A DNA stretch of 64,000 nt from Bacillota bacterium (GTDB lineage Bacteria; Bacillota; UBA4882; UBA8346): the NCBI GenBank assembly GCA_023429995.1, contig JAEZCE010000012.1:116830-180829 (forward strand), written 5' to 3'. Positions 53,727 through 62,126 of this stretch are shown piece by piece. The notes beneath the pieces are model-generated. The model had not been told where the DNA came from and ran no database searches. It was given only the letters and a program-made list of their open reading frames with translations. The stretch's first letter is position 1, and every line of letters starts with the position of its first letter. A program made the position numbers and the translations under genes.

Positions 53727-54893
53727 TTAATCTCTGCTATATAAATCTCTTGTATATACTTTATCTTCAACATCCTTAATCTCATCCGTCATTCGGTTGG
53801 CCACAATGACATCCGTTATATTTTTAAATTCTTCAAGGTCTCTAACAACCCCTGAATTGAAAAAATTATCTTCTTTTAAGGCAGGTTCATAAACTACAAC
53901 CTCAATACCCTTAGCTTTTATCCGTTTCATAACACCCTGAATCGAGGAATGCCTGAAATTATCGGAATCCGTCTTCATGGTTAACCGATAAATCCCGACT
54001 ACTTTAGGGTTTCTCTTGAGGATCATCTCTGCAATATGGTCTTTTCTGGTCCGATTCGCATCGACGATGGCTCCCATAATGTTATTGGGAACGTCGGCAT
54101 AATTGGCCAGTAGTTGCTTGGTATCTTTAGGCAAACAATACCCGCCGTAACCAAAAGACGGATTGTTATAATTGCTTCCGATACGTGGGTCAAGACAAAC
54201 TCCTTCAATAATATGTTTGGAATTTAAACCTCTTATTTCGGCATAAGTGTCCAACTCATTAAAAAATGCCACTCTCATGGCCAGATAGGTGTTGGCAAAC
54301 AATTTTATTGCCTCTGCTTCGGTAGAATCAGTAAACAGTACCTGAATATTTTCCTTGATGGCTCCCTCCATCAACAGGTTAGCAAATACCTTTGCTCTTT
54401 CCGACTGCTCCCCCACAATAATGCGTGAAGGATATAAATTATCATATAAAGCTTTACCTTCTCTTAAAAATTCCGGTGAAAAAATGATGTTTTCGGTTTC
54501 AAACATCTCCCGTACTTTCTTTGTATATCCTACCGGAACAGTAGATTTGATCACCATGACCGCATCCTGATTGATGGATAATACATTGGCAATGACTGCT
54601 TCAACTGTCCGGGTATTAAAATAATTTTTATCCGGCTCATAATTGGTTGGTGTAGAGATAATTATATATTCCGCGTCCTTGTAGGCTTTATATGCATCTG
54701 TAGTTGCAGTGAGTTGTAAATCTTTATGAGTGAGATATTCTTCTATCTCCGCATCGATAATCGGGGATTTCCTCTGATTAATCAGCGCGACCTTTTCCTC
54801 AAGTATATCCAGTGCTATAACTTCATTATGTTGTGCCAATAATACGGCATTTGAAAGTCCGACATAACCGGTTCCAGCTATTGTTATTTTCAT
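53727..54893 (-). CDS. ugd: UDP-glucose 6-dehydrogenase
   Basis: A 388-residue nucleotide-sugar dehydrogenase of the short (E. coli Ugd-like) form. The N-terminal NAD fold shows IAGTGYVGLSNAVLLAQ, the catalytic Cys lies in GYGGYCLPKDTKQL near 260, and the Lys in the helix AEAIKLFANTYLAMR near 205. It makes UDP-glucuronate for surface polysaccharide. The ATG at 54893 has AAAGGAG upstream. A broken epimerase tail follows upstream at 54958. Confidence 0.93.
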   Translation of the reverse strand: MKITIAGTGYVGLSNAVLLAQHNEVIALDILEEKVALINQRKSPIIDAEIEEYLTHKDLQLTATTDAYKAYKDAEYIIISTPTNYEPDKNYFNTRTVEAVIANVLSINQDAVMVIKSTVPVGYTKKVREMFETENIIFSPEFLREGKALYDNLYPSRIIVGEQSERAKVFANLLMEGAIKENIQVLFTDSTEAEAIKLFANTYLAMRVAFFNELDTYAEIRGLNSKHIIEGVCLDPRIGSNYNNPSFGYGGYCLPKDTKQLLANYADVPNNIMGAIVDANRTRKDHIAEMILKRNPKVVGIYRLTMKTDSDNFRHSSIQGVMKRIKAKGIEVVVYEPALKEDNFFNSGVVRDLEEFKNITDVIVANRMTDEIKDVEDKVYTRDLYSRD

Positions 54894-54957
54894 GATGAAC
54901 GCTCCTTTAGGAAATATAAATTATTTTTTCTACAATAAGTCCCGTCTTATACTTTTG

Positions 54958-55075
54958 TTAATCTTCAATCCCCTTTTTATCAATATAATACCCTTTATAC
55001 CATTTTTCAAATCTGCTCAAGCCTTCTTCAAGAATGGTGCTGGGTTTAATAGAAAAACTAATCCGAAAAAGCGTT
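54958..55075 (-). pseudogene. C-terminal tail of a sugar-nucleotide epimerase
   Basis: The frame reads SIKPSTILEEGLSRFEKWYK and GYYIDKKGIED-stop. KPST-LEEGL-RF--WY--YY is the usual end of UDP-glucuronate epimerase (CapI-like) SDR proteins. No start or Rossmann fold remains. It lies beside ugd, the normal partner of such an epimerase. Confidence 0.65.
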
Positions 55076-55104
55076 GAAAAAAGCCGATAGCCAGTAGCCA
55101 ATCG

Positions 55105-55941
55105 CTAACAGCCATTTTTATTTAAGAACCTCTGCAAAGCATCTTGATAGGATGGAGTCGTTATTCCCAATGAATGAAAACCGTCTTTGGCCAAAATGCT
55201 ATATTTAGGTCTGGGAGCCGGCCGGGATAATTCTTCTGAGGAAATAGGCTCAACCGTGCAATTTTTACCAGCTTGTTCTACAATCAGGCGGGCAAAATCG
55301 AACCAAGAGCAATCTCCCTCATTGGTTCCATGATAAATGCCGTAAGCGTTGGTTTGAATCAGCCGGCTGATTGCCAGCGCCAAATCCGCGGCATAGGTCG
55401 GGCAGCCGACTTGGTCATTGACAAACTTAAGAACCTTTCTTTCATCGGCCAATTTTAAAATGGTCCGCACAATATTATTACCCTTATCCCCGAACAACCA
55501 GGCTGTTCTGACAATATAAAAACGCTGTAAGTGCATTTTCACGATTTCTTCCCCTTGCCATTTGGTCTTGCCATAGACACTTTGGGGATTACAAAGGTCA
55601 TATTCCTTATATGGCCGAGTTCCCTTACCATCAAAAACGTAATCCGTCGAAATATAAACCATTGTTGCATTCACAGCCTGACAGGCATTCACCGCATTTT
55701 TTGTAGCGATTACGTTAGCAGTATAGGCTTCATCCTGTTTTAATTCACAGTCATCCACTTGGGTTTTGGCAGCGCAATGAATAATTAAATCCGGTTTTAC
55801 TTCCCTAATATATTCCATGGTATTTTTGAAAGAAATTAAATTATGCTCCGGCAAATCAATAGGATACAACTGATCCTGCGTTAAAGTCTCTTGTAAAGAA
55901 TTACCCAGTTGCCCCTTGGCGCCGGTAATGACGATTTTCAT
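55105..55941 (-). CDS. rfbD: dTDP-4-dehydrorhamnose reductase
   Basis: A 278-residue SDR enzyme, last step of dTDP-L-rhamnose synthesis. The N-terminal ITGAKGQLGNSL, STDYVFDG near 98 and the catalytic YGKTKWQGE near 128 are diagnostic. ATG 55941 begins MKIVITGAKG. The four rhamnose genes run rfbA, (MNT gene), rfbC, rfbB, rfbD on the minus strand, separated by repeat-bearing spacers. Confidence 0.94.
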   Translation of the reverse strand: MKIVITGAKGQLGNSLQETLTQDQLYPIDLPEHNLISFKNTMEYIREVKPDLIIHCAAKTQVDDCELKQDEAYTANVIATKNAVNACQAVNATMVYISTDYVFDGKGTRPYKEYDLCNPQSVYGKTKWQGEEIVKMHLQRFYIVRTAWLFGDKGNNIVRTILKLADERKVLKFVNDQVGCPTYAADLALAISRLIQTNAYGIYHGTNEGDCSWFDFARLIVEQAGKNCTVEPISSEELSRPAPRPKYSILAKDGFHSLGITTPSYQDALQRFLNKNGC

Positions 55942-55949
55942 AGCATAAC

Positions 55950-56199
55950 CTCGTTATTAGTTATTAGTTACTTGTTACTGGTTATTAGTTTGTTGGCTGA
56001 TTATTGATAGTTTTTTGCGACCAAATGGATGCTTGCGATTCGGATAAGTTATTGATCGTTGGTGAATATTGGCTATTACCAAGTTTCAGGATTTAAATAA
56101 ATTTTAAGAATATCCTTACATCTTTGACTCTAACCCTTTAAAACACTTTCACCACAATATCTTAATAACTAATAACTGAAAACCAATAACCAGTAACTA
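55950..56199. repeat. spacer with short TTATTGG/CCAATAA-type repeats
   Basis: The spacer begins with TTATTAGTTATTAGTTACTT and ends with the inverse type (AATAACTAATAACTGAAAAC, CAATAACCAGTAAC). Similar words lie at 40168-40200, 57228-57285, 57335-57365 and 62095-62115, always between genes. No gene is seen. Confidence 0.55.
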
Positions 56200-57207
56200 T
56201 TAGCGATTCCCATACATCTTTTCATAATACTTCTGGTACTCCCCGGACTTTATTCTCTCCCACCAAGCACGGTTTTCTAGATACCACCGGATGGTTTCCT
56301 GAATCCCAACTTCAAAAGTTATCGTTGGCTCCCAACCCAAAGCGTTTTTGATCTTGGTAGCATCAATGGCATAACGGCGGTCATGACCGGGGCGGTCTTT
56401 TACATATTGAATCAAAGATTCCGGTTTGCCGATGGTTTTCAGAATGAGCTTGACGATTTCGATATTGGCATGTTCATTATGGCCGCCGATATTATATACT
56501 TCACCGCAGATGCCGTTATGGAAAACGGCGTCAATTCCCCGGCAATGATCTTTCACGTGGAGCCAATCCCTTACATTCAATCCATCGCCATATACCGGCA
56601 AAGGCTTATCCTCCAAAGCATTGGAAATCATCAATGGAATTAATTTCTCCGGAAATTGATAGGGACCGTAATTATTGGAGCAGCGGGTAATTAATACCGG
56701 TTGGCCGAAAGTGTGAAATGCCGCTCTGACCAATAAATCAGCCCCTGTTTTGCTGGCAGAATACGGACTATTGGGAGCAAGCGGAGTTTCCTCTATGAAA
56801 TAACCCTCCGGCCCCAGGCTACCGTAAACCTCATCGGTGGAGACTTGTAAATAACGGGGTACTTTGTAGCGGCGCGCCAAATCGAGTAATACTTGGGTAC
56901 CTAGTATGTTCGTATTAACGAAAACATCCGGATCGGTGATACTGCGGTCCACATGAGACTCGGCCGCCAAATGAATAACACCATCTAGCCCTTCTTGAAA
57001 TAATGGTTCAAGGGCAGGGCGGTCTGTGATATCGGCTTTGACAAACCGGTAATTCTTTTCGCCTTCGAGCCCCTTCAGATTTTCCAAATTACCGGCATAG
57101 GTAAGTTTATCCACATTGATCAACTGATAATCCGGATATTTTTCATGAAGGTGGTATAATAAATTACTACCGATAAAACCGGCGCCGCCGGTGACTAAGA
57201 TTTTCAT
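56200..57207 (-). CDS. rfbB: dTDP-glucose 4,6-dehydratase
   Basis: A 335-residue SDR enzyme, second step of dTDP-rhamnose synthesis. NAD motif VTGGAGFIGSNLLY, AAESHVDRSI near 80, STDEVYGSLG near 120 and catalytic YSASKTGAD near 150 are present. ATG 57207 follows AAAGGAGG; the ATG two codons upstream is too near. Confidence 0.96.
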   Translation of the reverse strand: MKILVTGGAGFIGSNLLYHLHEKYPDYQLINVDKLTYAGNLENLKGLEGEKNYRFVKADITDRPALEPLFQEGLDGVIHLAAESHVDRSITDPDVFVNTNILGTQVLLDLARRYKVPRYLQVSTDEVYGSLGPEGYFIEETPLAPNSPYSASKTGADLLVRAAFHTFGQPVLITRCSNNYGPYQFPEKLIPLMISNALEDKPLPVYGDGLNVRDWLHVKDHCRGIDAVFHNGICGEVYNIGGHNEHANIEIVKLILKTIGKPESLIQYVKDRPGHDRRYAIDATKIKNALGWEPTITFEVGIQETIRWYLENRAWWERIKSGEYQKYYEKMYGNR

Positions 57208-57361
57208 ATACATCCTCCTTTTATTTGGCTGTTGCCGTTGGAAATTGGTTATTCGTTATTGTTTTTTAGTTATTGGTTATTTGGGTCAAATTATGGGCGT
57301 TAGGCTTTAAGATATCATTATAGCAATCAAAAAAACCAATATACCAATAACTGCATTTAAC

Positions 57362-57913
57362 CTAGTAACTAAAGTTACAATCGCTATCCTTCAGCAACGG
57401 TGACTTAGTATCCTTCGCCGAAAGCACCGGATCCGTTACACCCCAACAGACCCCGATCTCGGGATCGTCAAAACGGATTCCCCGGTCGTACTCCGGCGCA
57501 TAGTACTCATCGACTTTATATTGAACTTCACAATTATCAACCAAAGTTACAAAACCATGAGCAAACCCTTTTGGGATGAATAATTGTTTTTTGTTATCAG
57601 CCGATAGCTCAACTGCCACCCATTTTCTGTAGTCAGGCGAACCACTTCGGATATCCACCGCCACATCCAGAATAACTCCCCGGGTGCAACGGAGCAGTTT
57701 ATTCTGAGCCTTGGGATTGTTCTGAAAATGCAACCCTCTTAAGGTTCCTTTGGGGACAGATAGGGAATGGTTATCCTGGACGAACTCAATGTCTATACCC
57801 TGCTTACTCAATTTTAAACGGGAGTAAGTCTCCATAAACCAGCCGCGTCCGTCTTCAAATACTTGAGGCTCGATGATTAGAACACCGGGAAGGCTGGTTT
57901 CGACAATTTTCAT
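57362..57913 (-). CDS. rfbC: dTDP-4-dehydrorhamnose 3,5-epimerase
   Basis: A 183-residue cupin epimerase. FVQDNHSLSVPKGTLRGLHF near 45 contains the active-site His, and IPKGFAHGFVTL near 115 the second conserved region. The usual length and start (MKIVETSLPGV) fit. Upstream lies a decayed coiled-coil remnant and the MNT gene that split it from rfbA. Confidence 0.95.
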   Translation of the reverse strand: MKIVETSLPGVLIIEPQVFEDGRGWFMETYSRLKLSKQGIDIEFVQDNHSLSVPKGTLRGLHFQNNPKAQNKLLRCTRGVILDVAVDIRSGSPDYRKWVAVELSADNKKQLFIPKGFAHGFVTLVDNCEVQYKVDEYYAPEYDRGIRFDDPEIGVCWGVTDPVLSAKDTKSPLLKDSDCNFSY

Positions 57914-57980
57914 AAATTATTGACTCCTTTACGAAACGAGATTCTGAAAGTATGGATGGTAAAATCGGGACCGCCCTCAT

Positions 57981-58185
57981 TCTATCTTTCTCCCCCGAGG
58001 AGAAACGAACTGCGGTTCAGTTTATTCTCTATGCGGTTCATCGTTTTAAAAATCCGCTCGTTGACATCATTTTGCGCTTCCCTGGCGTCAAATAAAGCGC
58101 GGATTTTTCCCCCTGATCATTTTCAATACGGACAACGGATGTTCTCACTCGATCCAGATCAGTTTTAACTCGATCGATTATAATA
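57981..58185 (-). pseudogene. frameshifted remnant of a coiled-coil protein
   Basis: Reading from 58185: IDRVKTDLDRVRTSVVRIEN then DQGEK, a one-base shift, then RALFDAREAQNDVNERIFK and TMNRIENKLNRSSF to a stop at 57981. This is the C-terminal pattern of long coiled-coil proteins of unknown role common in Clostridia-like genomes. It may share ancestry with the heptad arrays at 14473 and 63421; that is speculative. Confidence 0.55.
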
Positions 58186-58207
58186 AATATCCTTATTCTC
58201 GTTTCAT

Positions 58208-58342
58208 TTAGACCGCTAAAACTATTTGTTTCGTGTTTTCATAATTCATTTTGGCAAAATCGTAAAATTCCCTTGCATCTTCGAGCGTTGGCTTACCACT
58301 CGGAAGCACTCCAAATTCATTAGGATAACGGGATTGACTCAT
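58208..58342 (-). CDS. small ORF coupled to the MNT gene
   Basis: A 44-residue frame beginning MSQSRYPNEFGVLPSGKPTL with EDAREFYDFAKMNYE after it. Its ATG overlaps the MNT gene stop by four bases (ATGA) and AAAGGAG precedes it, so it is probably translated. Partners of MNT nucleotidyltransferases are usually HEPN toxins of about 120 residues; this could be a shortened one or an unrelated small protein. I do not recognise it. Confidence 0.5.
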   Translation of the reverse strand: MSQSRYPNEFGVLPSGKPTLEDAREFYDFAKMNYENTKQIVLAV

Positions 58343-58671
58343 AAAAGCCGAGCTCCTTTATTCATTACCTCTCTTGAAAAGGAACTATTCATTTCAATGA
58401 ATTTCTTATGCATCGGTCGCGTATATACAATTAAATCAACAGGATACTTAATTCTAAAGTCAAGAAGCTGCTGTGAATACTTGAGCCTTAAATTACTTTT
58501 ATCCTTCCAACTATGAGGCATGTATTCGTCTTTGGTAACAATGTAAAGATCGATGTCACTGTCTTCATCAGGTTCACCATAGGCGTAGCTCCCGAAGAGG
58601 ACAATCATTTCCGGATCAAGAGGTTTTAACCTTTCAACAATTTCGTTTTCAATTTCTATAGGAAGGCTCAC
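58339..58671 (-). CDS. MNT-domain nucleotidyltransferase (antitoxin type)
   Basis: A 110-residue minimal nucleotidyltransferase. The core motif LFGSYAYGEPDEDSDIDLYI near 30-50 has the GS and two catalytic Asp residues; the third Asp is in YPVDLIV near 90. Such proteins are often antitoxins (MntA) that AMPylate a HEPN toxin. GTG 58671 is preferred over 58680, which is too near the GGAG. An inverted repeat encloses its -10 box. It sits inside the rhamnose cluster. Confidence 0.82.
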   Translation of the reverse strand: MSLPIEIENEIVERLKPLDPEMIVLFGSYAYGEPDEDSDIDLYIVTKDEYMPHSWKDKSNLRLKYSQQLLDFRIKYPVDLIVYTRPMHKKFIEMNSSFSREVMNKGARLL

Positions 58672-58684
58672 GCATATCACTTCT

Positions 58685-58720
58685 CCGATTTGATACTTTA
58701 TTATATCATATTCAAATCGG
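58685..58720 (-). promoter_or_regulatory. inverted repeat enclosing the -10 box of the MNT gene
   Basis: CCGATTTGA (58685-58693) and TCAAATCGG (58712-58720) are perfect nine-base arms, centred exactly on TATAAT (58700-58705, minus strand). This geometry suits autorepression, as expected for toxin-antitoxin operons. Confidence 0.6.
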
Positions 58721-58746
58721 GTTCATTTTATCGACTATCGGCTACT

Positions 58747-58794
58747 AGTAAAACGTTCTCTAAATAACTACCCAATGATTGTGAACGTTTTACT
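58747..58794. repeat. long-loop inverted repeat 1
   Basis: AGTAAAACGTTC and GAACGTTTTACT are 12-base arms around a 24-base loop, directly followed by inverted repeat 2. No T-run follows on either strand. Confidence 0.7.
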
Positions 58795-58796
58795 TA

Positions 58797-58851
58797 AGTA
58801 GAGCGTATCTTCCCCATTTCTGATTGCCGTTTATTTACGATACGCTCTACT
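58797..58851. repeat. long-loop inverted repeat 2
   Basis: AGTAGAGCGTATC and GATACGCTCTACT are perfect 13-base arms around a 29-base loop. It lies 2 bp after inverted repeat 1 and 47 bp from the rfbA stop codon. Confidence 0.75.
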
Positions 58852-58897
58852 AGCTTTTGACTTTACGGCCATCATTTCAAGCCAAAATTCTTTTTAG

Positions 58898-59776
58898 CTA
58901 ATAGCGAATCTTCTGCTCCGCCACCCGTTTTAAATGTTGTCCATAGGGCGACTTGCCATAGCGTTCTGCAGATTCCAAAAGTTCTTCCTTATCAATCCAC
59001 CCCTGAACATAAGCGATCTCTTCCGGCGCTGAAATCTTGATACCTTGCCGTTTTTCAATGGTCTTAATAAACTCAGCCGCGTCCAAAAGACTTTCCACAG
59101 TGCCGGTATCGAGCCAGGCAAAGCCACGGCCTAATAATTTCACATCCAGCCTACCCTGTTCAAGATAAACCCGGTTCAAATCGGTGATTTCCAGTTCCCC
59201 CCGGGCGCTGGGTTTGAGGGCTTTCGCGTATTCGACAACTTTCTTATCGTAAAAATACAGACCGGTTATAGCATAATTCGATTTAGGCACTTTCGGTTTT
59301 TCTTCCACCGATATAACCTTACCATCCTGATCAAACTCAACGACCCCGAAGCGTTCGGGATCTTCCACATAATAACCGAAAACTGTGGCCCGATCTTGAT
59401 TGGAAACGGCTTCTTGCAACAATTTACTTAAACCGTTGCCATAAAAAATATTATCACCGAGGATCATGGCGCAGGCATCACCGGCGACAAACTCCTCACC
59501 GACAAGGAAAGCCTGAGCTAGTCCGCCGGGATAAGGTTGGACCGCGTAAGAAAGGTTGATACCAAATTGAGCGCCGTCGCCGAGAAGTTTCTGGAAATTC
59601 GGTGTGTCGTCGGGGGTGGAGATTACTAGAATATCCTGAATACCGGCAAGCATAAGTACTGATAAGGGATAATAGATCATTGGTTTATCGTAAACTGGCA
59701 AAAGCTGTTTACTAGTAACCATGGTTAATGGATATAGACGAGTACCGGCGCCTCCGGCGAGGATGATGGCTTTCAT
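58898..59776 (-). CDS. rfbA: glucose-1-phosphate thymidylyltransferase
   Basis: A 292-residue enzyme making dTDP-glucose, first step of dTDP-rhamnose synthesis. The signature LAGGAGTRLYPLTMVTSKQL at the N-terminus, GDNIFYG near 108 and EEKPKVPKSNYAITGLYFYD near 160 are all present. ATG 59776 begins MKAIILAGGAG. Normal length. Confidence 0.96.
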   Translation of the reverse strand: MKAIILAGGAGTRLYPLTMVTSKQLLPVYDKPMIYYPLSVLMLAGIQDILVISTPDDTPNFQKLLGDGAQFGINLSYAVQPYPGGLAQAFLVGEEFVAGDACAMILGDNIFYGNGLSKLLQEAVSNQDRATVFGYYVEDPERFGVVEFDQDGKVISVEEKPKVPKSNYAITGLYFYDKKVVEYAKALKPSARGELEITDLNRVYLEQGRLDVKLLGRGFAWLDTGTVESLLDAAEFIKTIEKRQGIKISAPEEIAYVQGWIDKEELLESAERYGKSPYGQHLKRVAEQKIRY

Positions 59777-60193
59777 GGAACGTTTACTCCTTTGATTCTC
59801 TTATTTAAGGCGGTAAATACATTAATATCAGTCGATCATGGTTTTCGAAACGCTCATCGATATCGTAAAAACCAATGCATCCACTAAATAAAGAGCCCGA
59901 TGCAGCATTGGTTTTAATCACTTAAAGGTTTTTATGGAATCCAGCAACCATCACCTCTTGATTTCTGAAAAGTCTGGCCGATAAAGAAAACATATTCCAA
60001 TTTCACTTTATAACACCTTTCATCATCAGGTATGTATTGATTTTGAGAGCATTTTGTCGAAAGAAAAAAATAATCAACTGATTATAACGGAAACTCTTGG
60101 CATAATAATAGGCCTCACTCCAAACGCAAAGGTTGTTTATTCATCCAAGTAAGCGTCAGAAACCAAAGGCCTTCAAAAGTCAATCGATTCAAT
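59777..60193. other. 417-bp gap with one hairpin
   Basis: No gene seen. It holds the hairpin at 59868-59915 that may end the upstream dehydratase transcript. Confidence 0.5.
59868..59915 (-). terminator. long-stem hairpin downstream of the CapD-type gene
   Basis: AAAACCAATGC and GCATTGGTTTT are perfect 11-base arms around 26 bases that include a second GCATC/GATGC pairing. On the minus strand the T-rich arm could serve as terminator tail. Confidence 0.45.
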
Positions 60194-62074
60194 TTACCCG
60201 ATTTGGTCTTCTTCTTTCATTTGCCCATTTCTCCATGGTTTATATTCCAAAGCGATTTGCCCGAGTTGGGTTAAAATAACAACCCGATCAGCGCCCAAAA
60301 GACCCCACAGCTTGTCCAAACGTTCGGTAAGCAAATTATGCTCCATTCCCTGGACCTGGGTGGTAAAGATTCTTTCGTGACGGGTAGTCCGGACTCCTTC
60401 TTCGCTGGTCATCAGCTCTTCATACATTTTTTCACCCGGACGCAATCCGGTAAACTCGATCTTAATATCCTTATCCGGCGCAAATCCGGAAAGCCGGATT
60501 AATTCCCGGGCCAGATCCACGATTTTAATGGGTTCTCCCATATCGAGGATAAAAATTTCCCCGCCCTGGCCAAGCGCTCCCGCTTGAATCACCAATTGGG
60601 AAGCTTCGGGAATGGTCATGAAATAACGGGTAATCTCCGGATCAGTCACAGTAATTGGCCCACCCCGGGCGATTTGGTTCCGGAAAAAGGGAATCACGCT
60701 TCCCCTGCTTCCCAAGACATTACCGAAACGGACCGCCATAAATTTGGTCCGGCTGCGGGTGCTTAAATCCTGAATAATCAACTCAGCGACCCTTTTGGTA
60801 GCCCCCATGACCGAGCTGGGATTGACCGCTTTATCGGTGGAAATTAGCACAAAACGTTTACACTTATATTCATCGGCAAGTTCGGCTAAATTTTTAGTAC
60901 CAAAAACATTATTTTTTACGGCTTCATCGGGGGCCAGTTCCATTAAAGGGACGTGCTTATGAGCCGCGGCATGAAACACCACGGTGGGATGATAGGTTTC
61001 AAAAACTTGAATCAGTTTGGCCCGATCCCGGATATCGGCAATGATGGATATCTTAGGCAGTTGAGGAAAATTCGCCGTGAGTTCTTGTTCAATTTCAAAA
61101 ATCGAATTTTCACCCCGTCCTAATAAGAGAAGAACTTCCGGCTGAAATCTAGCGACCTGGCGGCAGATTTCCGAACCAATACTGCCTCCGGCGCCGGTGA
61201 TTAAGATCCGTTCTTTATTTAAATATTGGGCAATCGCAGCCAAGTCAACCCGTACCGGTTCCCGCCCCAATAAATCTTCAATTTGAACATCCCGAAGCTG
61301 TTTCATGGATACGGTGCCCCGGATAATCTCAGTGACCGGGGGAACCATTAAAATATGGGCTGTAGCCTGTTGACACATAGCCAAAATTTCCCGGATATCC
61401 TGTCTGGAGGCCGAGGGTAAAGCAATGATAATTTCTTCAATATCATATTGTTGAATCAATCGCGGTATATCTTTGCGGGTTCCCAGGATAGGGATTCCAT
61501 GAAGTGAATGTCCTTGCTTGCAAGGATCATCATCGATAAAGCCTACCGTTAAATAGTTTGAAGGAAGCTCTTTAAAGATCTCGCGGATAATAATCGAGCC
61601 GGCTTCACCAGCGCCAATGATTAACAGCCGTTTCTTGACTGCATTTTTAGCATTGGAGCGGGAAATCACCCATTCCCGACGGAACCGGATCGCAAACCGC
61701 CAACCGCCGAGACCTAAAATATTCAATAGCCAATCAATGATCCCAATCGCTTTCGGGGTTGGGAATGGCAGCATATGCAGGCTCTGAGCGCTTAATGCAA
61801 AAAACCAAATAATTAAGGTCGAAAGAGTCACCGCTTTTCCCACTAAAAAGAATTCGGGAATGCTGCTGTAGCTCCACAAACTTTGATAAAGCCGGAAAAA
61901 AAGGAAAACCCCGATTCGAATTACGGTTACAACCAATGCAATCCGATATGCATGATGAAGATATGTATACGGTATCCGCCCGTCGAAACGCAGTACCAAA
62001 CTGCCAAACCAAGCCGCATTGACGACGATAATATCAAAAACAACTTGCAGAATATGATTTCGATGAAATCGCAA
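60194..62074 (-). CDS. FlaA1/CapD-type nucleotide-sugar 4,6-dehydratase, membrane bound
   Basis: A 626-residue protein. Four N-terminal helices (10-130), then a CoA-binding-like NAD region (145-270, LLIIGAGEAGSIIIREI), then an SDR domain (285-600) with ITGAGGSIGSEICRQ and HAAAHKHVPLME near 375. The active-site region SSVMGATKRVAE near 425 has Met-Gly-x-Thr-Lys in place of Tyr-x-x-x-Lys, the feature of the FlaA1/PglF/CapD group. TTG 62074 follows AGAAGG. It makes UDP-4-keto-6-deoxy sugars for the surface glycan. Confidence 0.92.
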   Translation of the reverse strand: MRFHRNHILQVVFDIIVVNAAWFGSLVLRFDGRIPYTYLHHAYRIALVVTVIRIGVFLFFRLYQSLWSYSSIPEFFLVGKAVTLSTLIIWFFALSAQSLHMLPFPTPKAIGIIDWLLNILGLGGWRFAIRFRREWVISRSNAKNAVKKRLLIIGAGEAGSIIIREIFKELPSNYLTVGFIDDDPCKQGHSLHGIPILGTRKDIPRLIQQYDIEEIIIALPSASRQDIREILAMCQQATAHILMVPPVTEIIRGTVSMKQLRDVQIEDLLGREPVRVDLAAIAQYLNKERILITGAGGSIGSEICRQVARFQPEVLLLLGRGENSIFEIEQELTANFPQLPKISIIADIRDRAKLIQVFETYHPTVVFHAAAHKHVPLMELAPDEAVKNNVFGTKNLAELADEYKCKRFVLISTDKAVNPSSVMGATKRVAELIIQDLSTRSRTKFMAVRFGNVLGSRGSVIPFFRNQIARGGPITVTDPEITRYFMTIPEASQLVIQAGALGQGGEIFILDMGEPIKIVDLARELIRLSGFAPDKDIKIEFTGLRPGEKMYEELMTSEEGVRTTRHERIFTTQVQGMEHNLLTERLDKLWGLLGADRVVILTQLGQIALEYKPWRNGQMKEEDQIG

Positions 62075-62126
62075 AGTATTACCTTCTTTTTAAATACAGT
62101 GATTGGTTAATAACAAATAACTAAAA

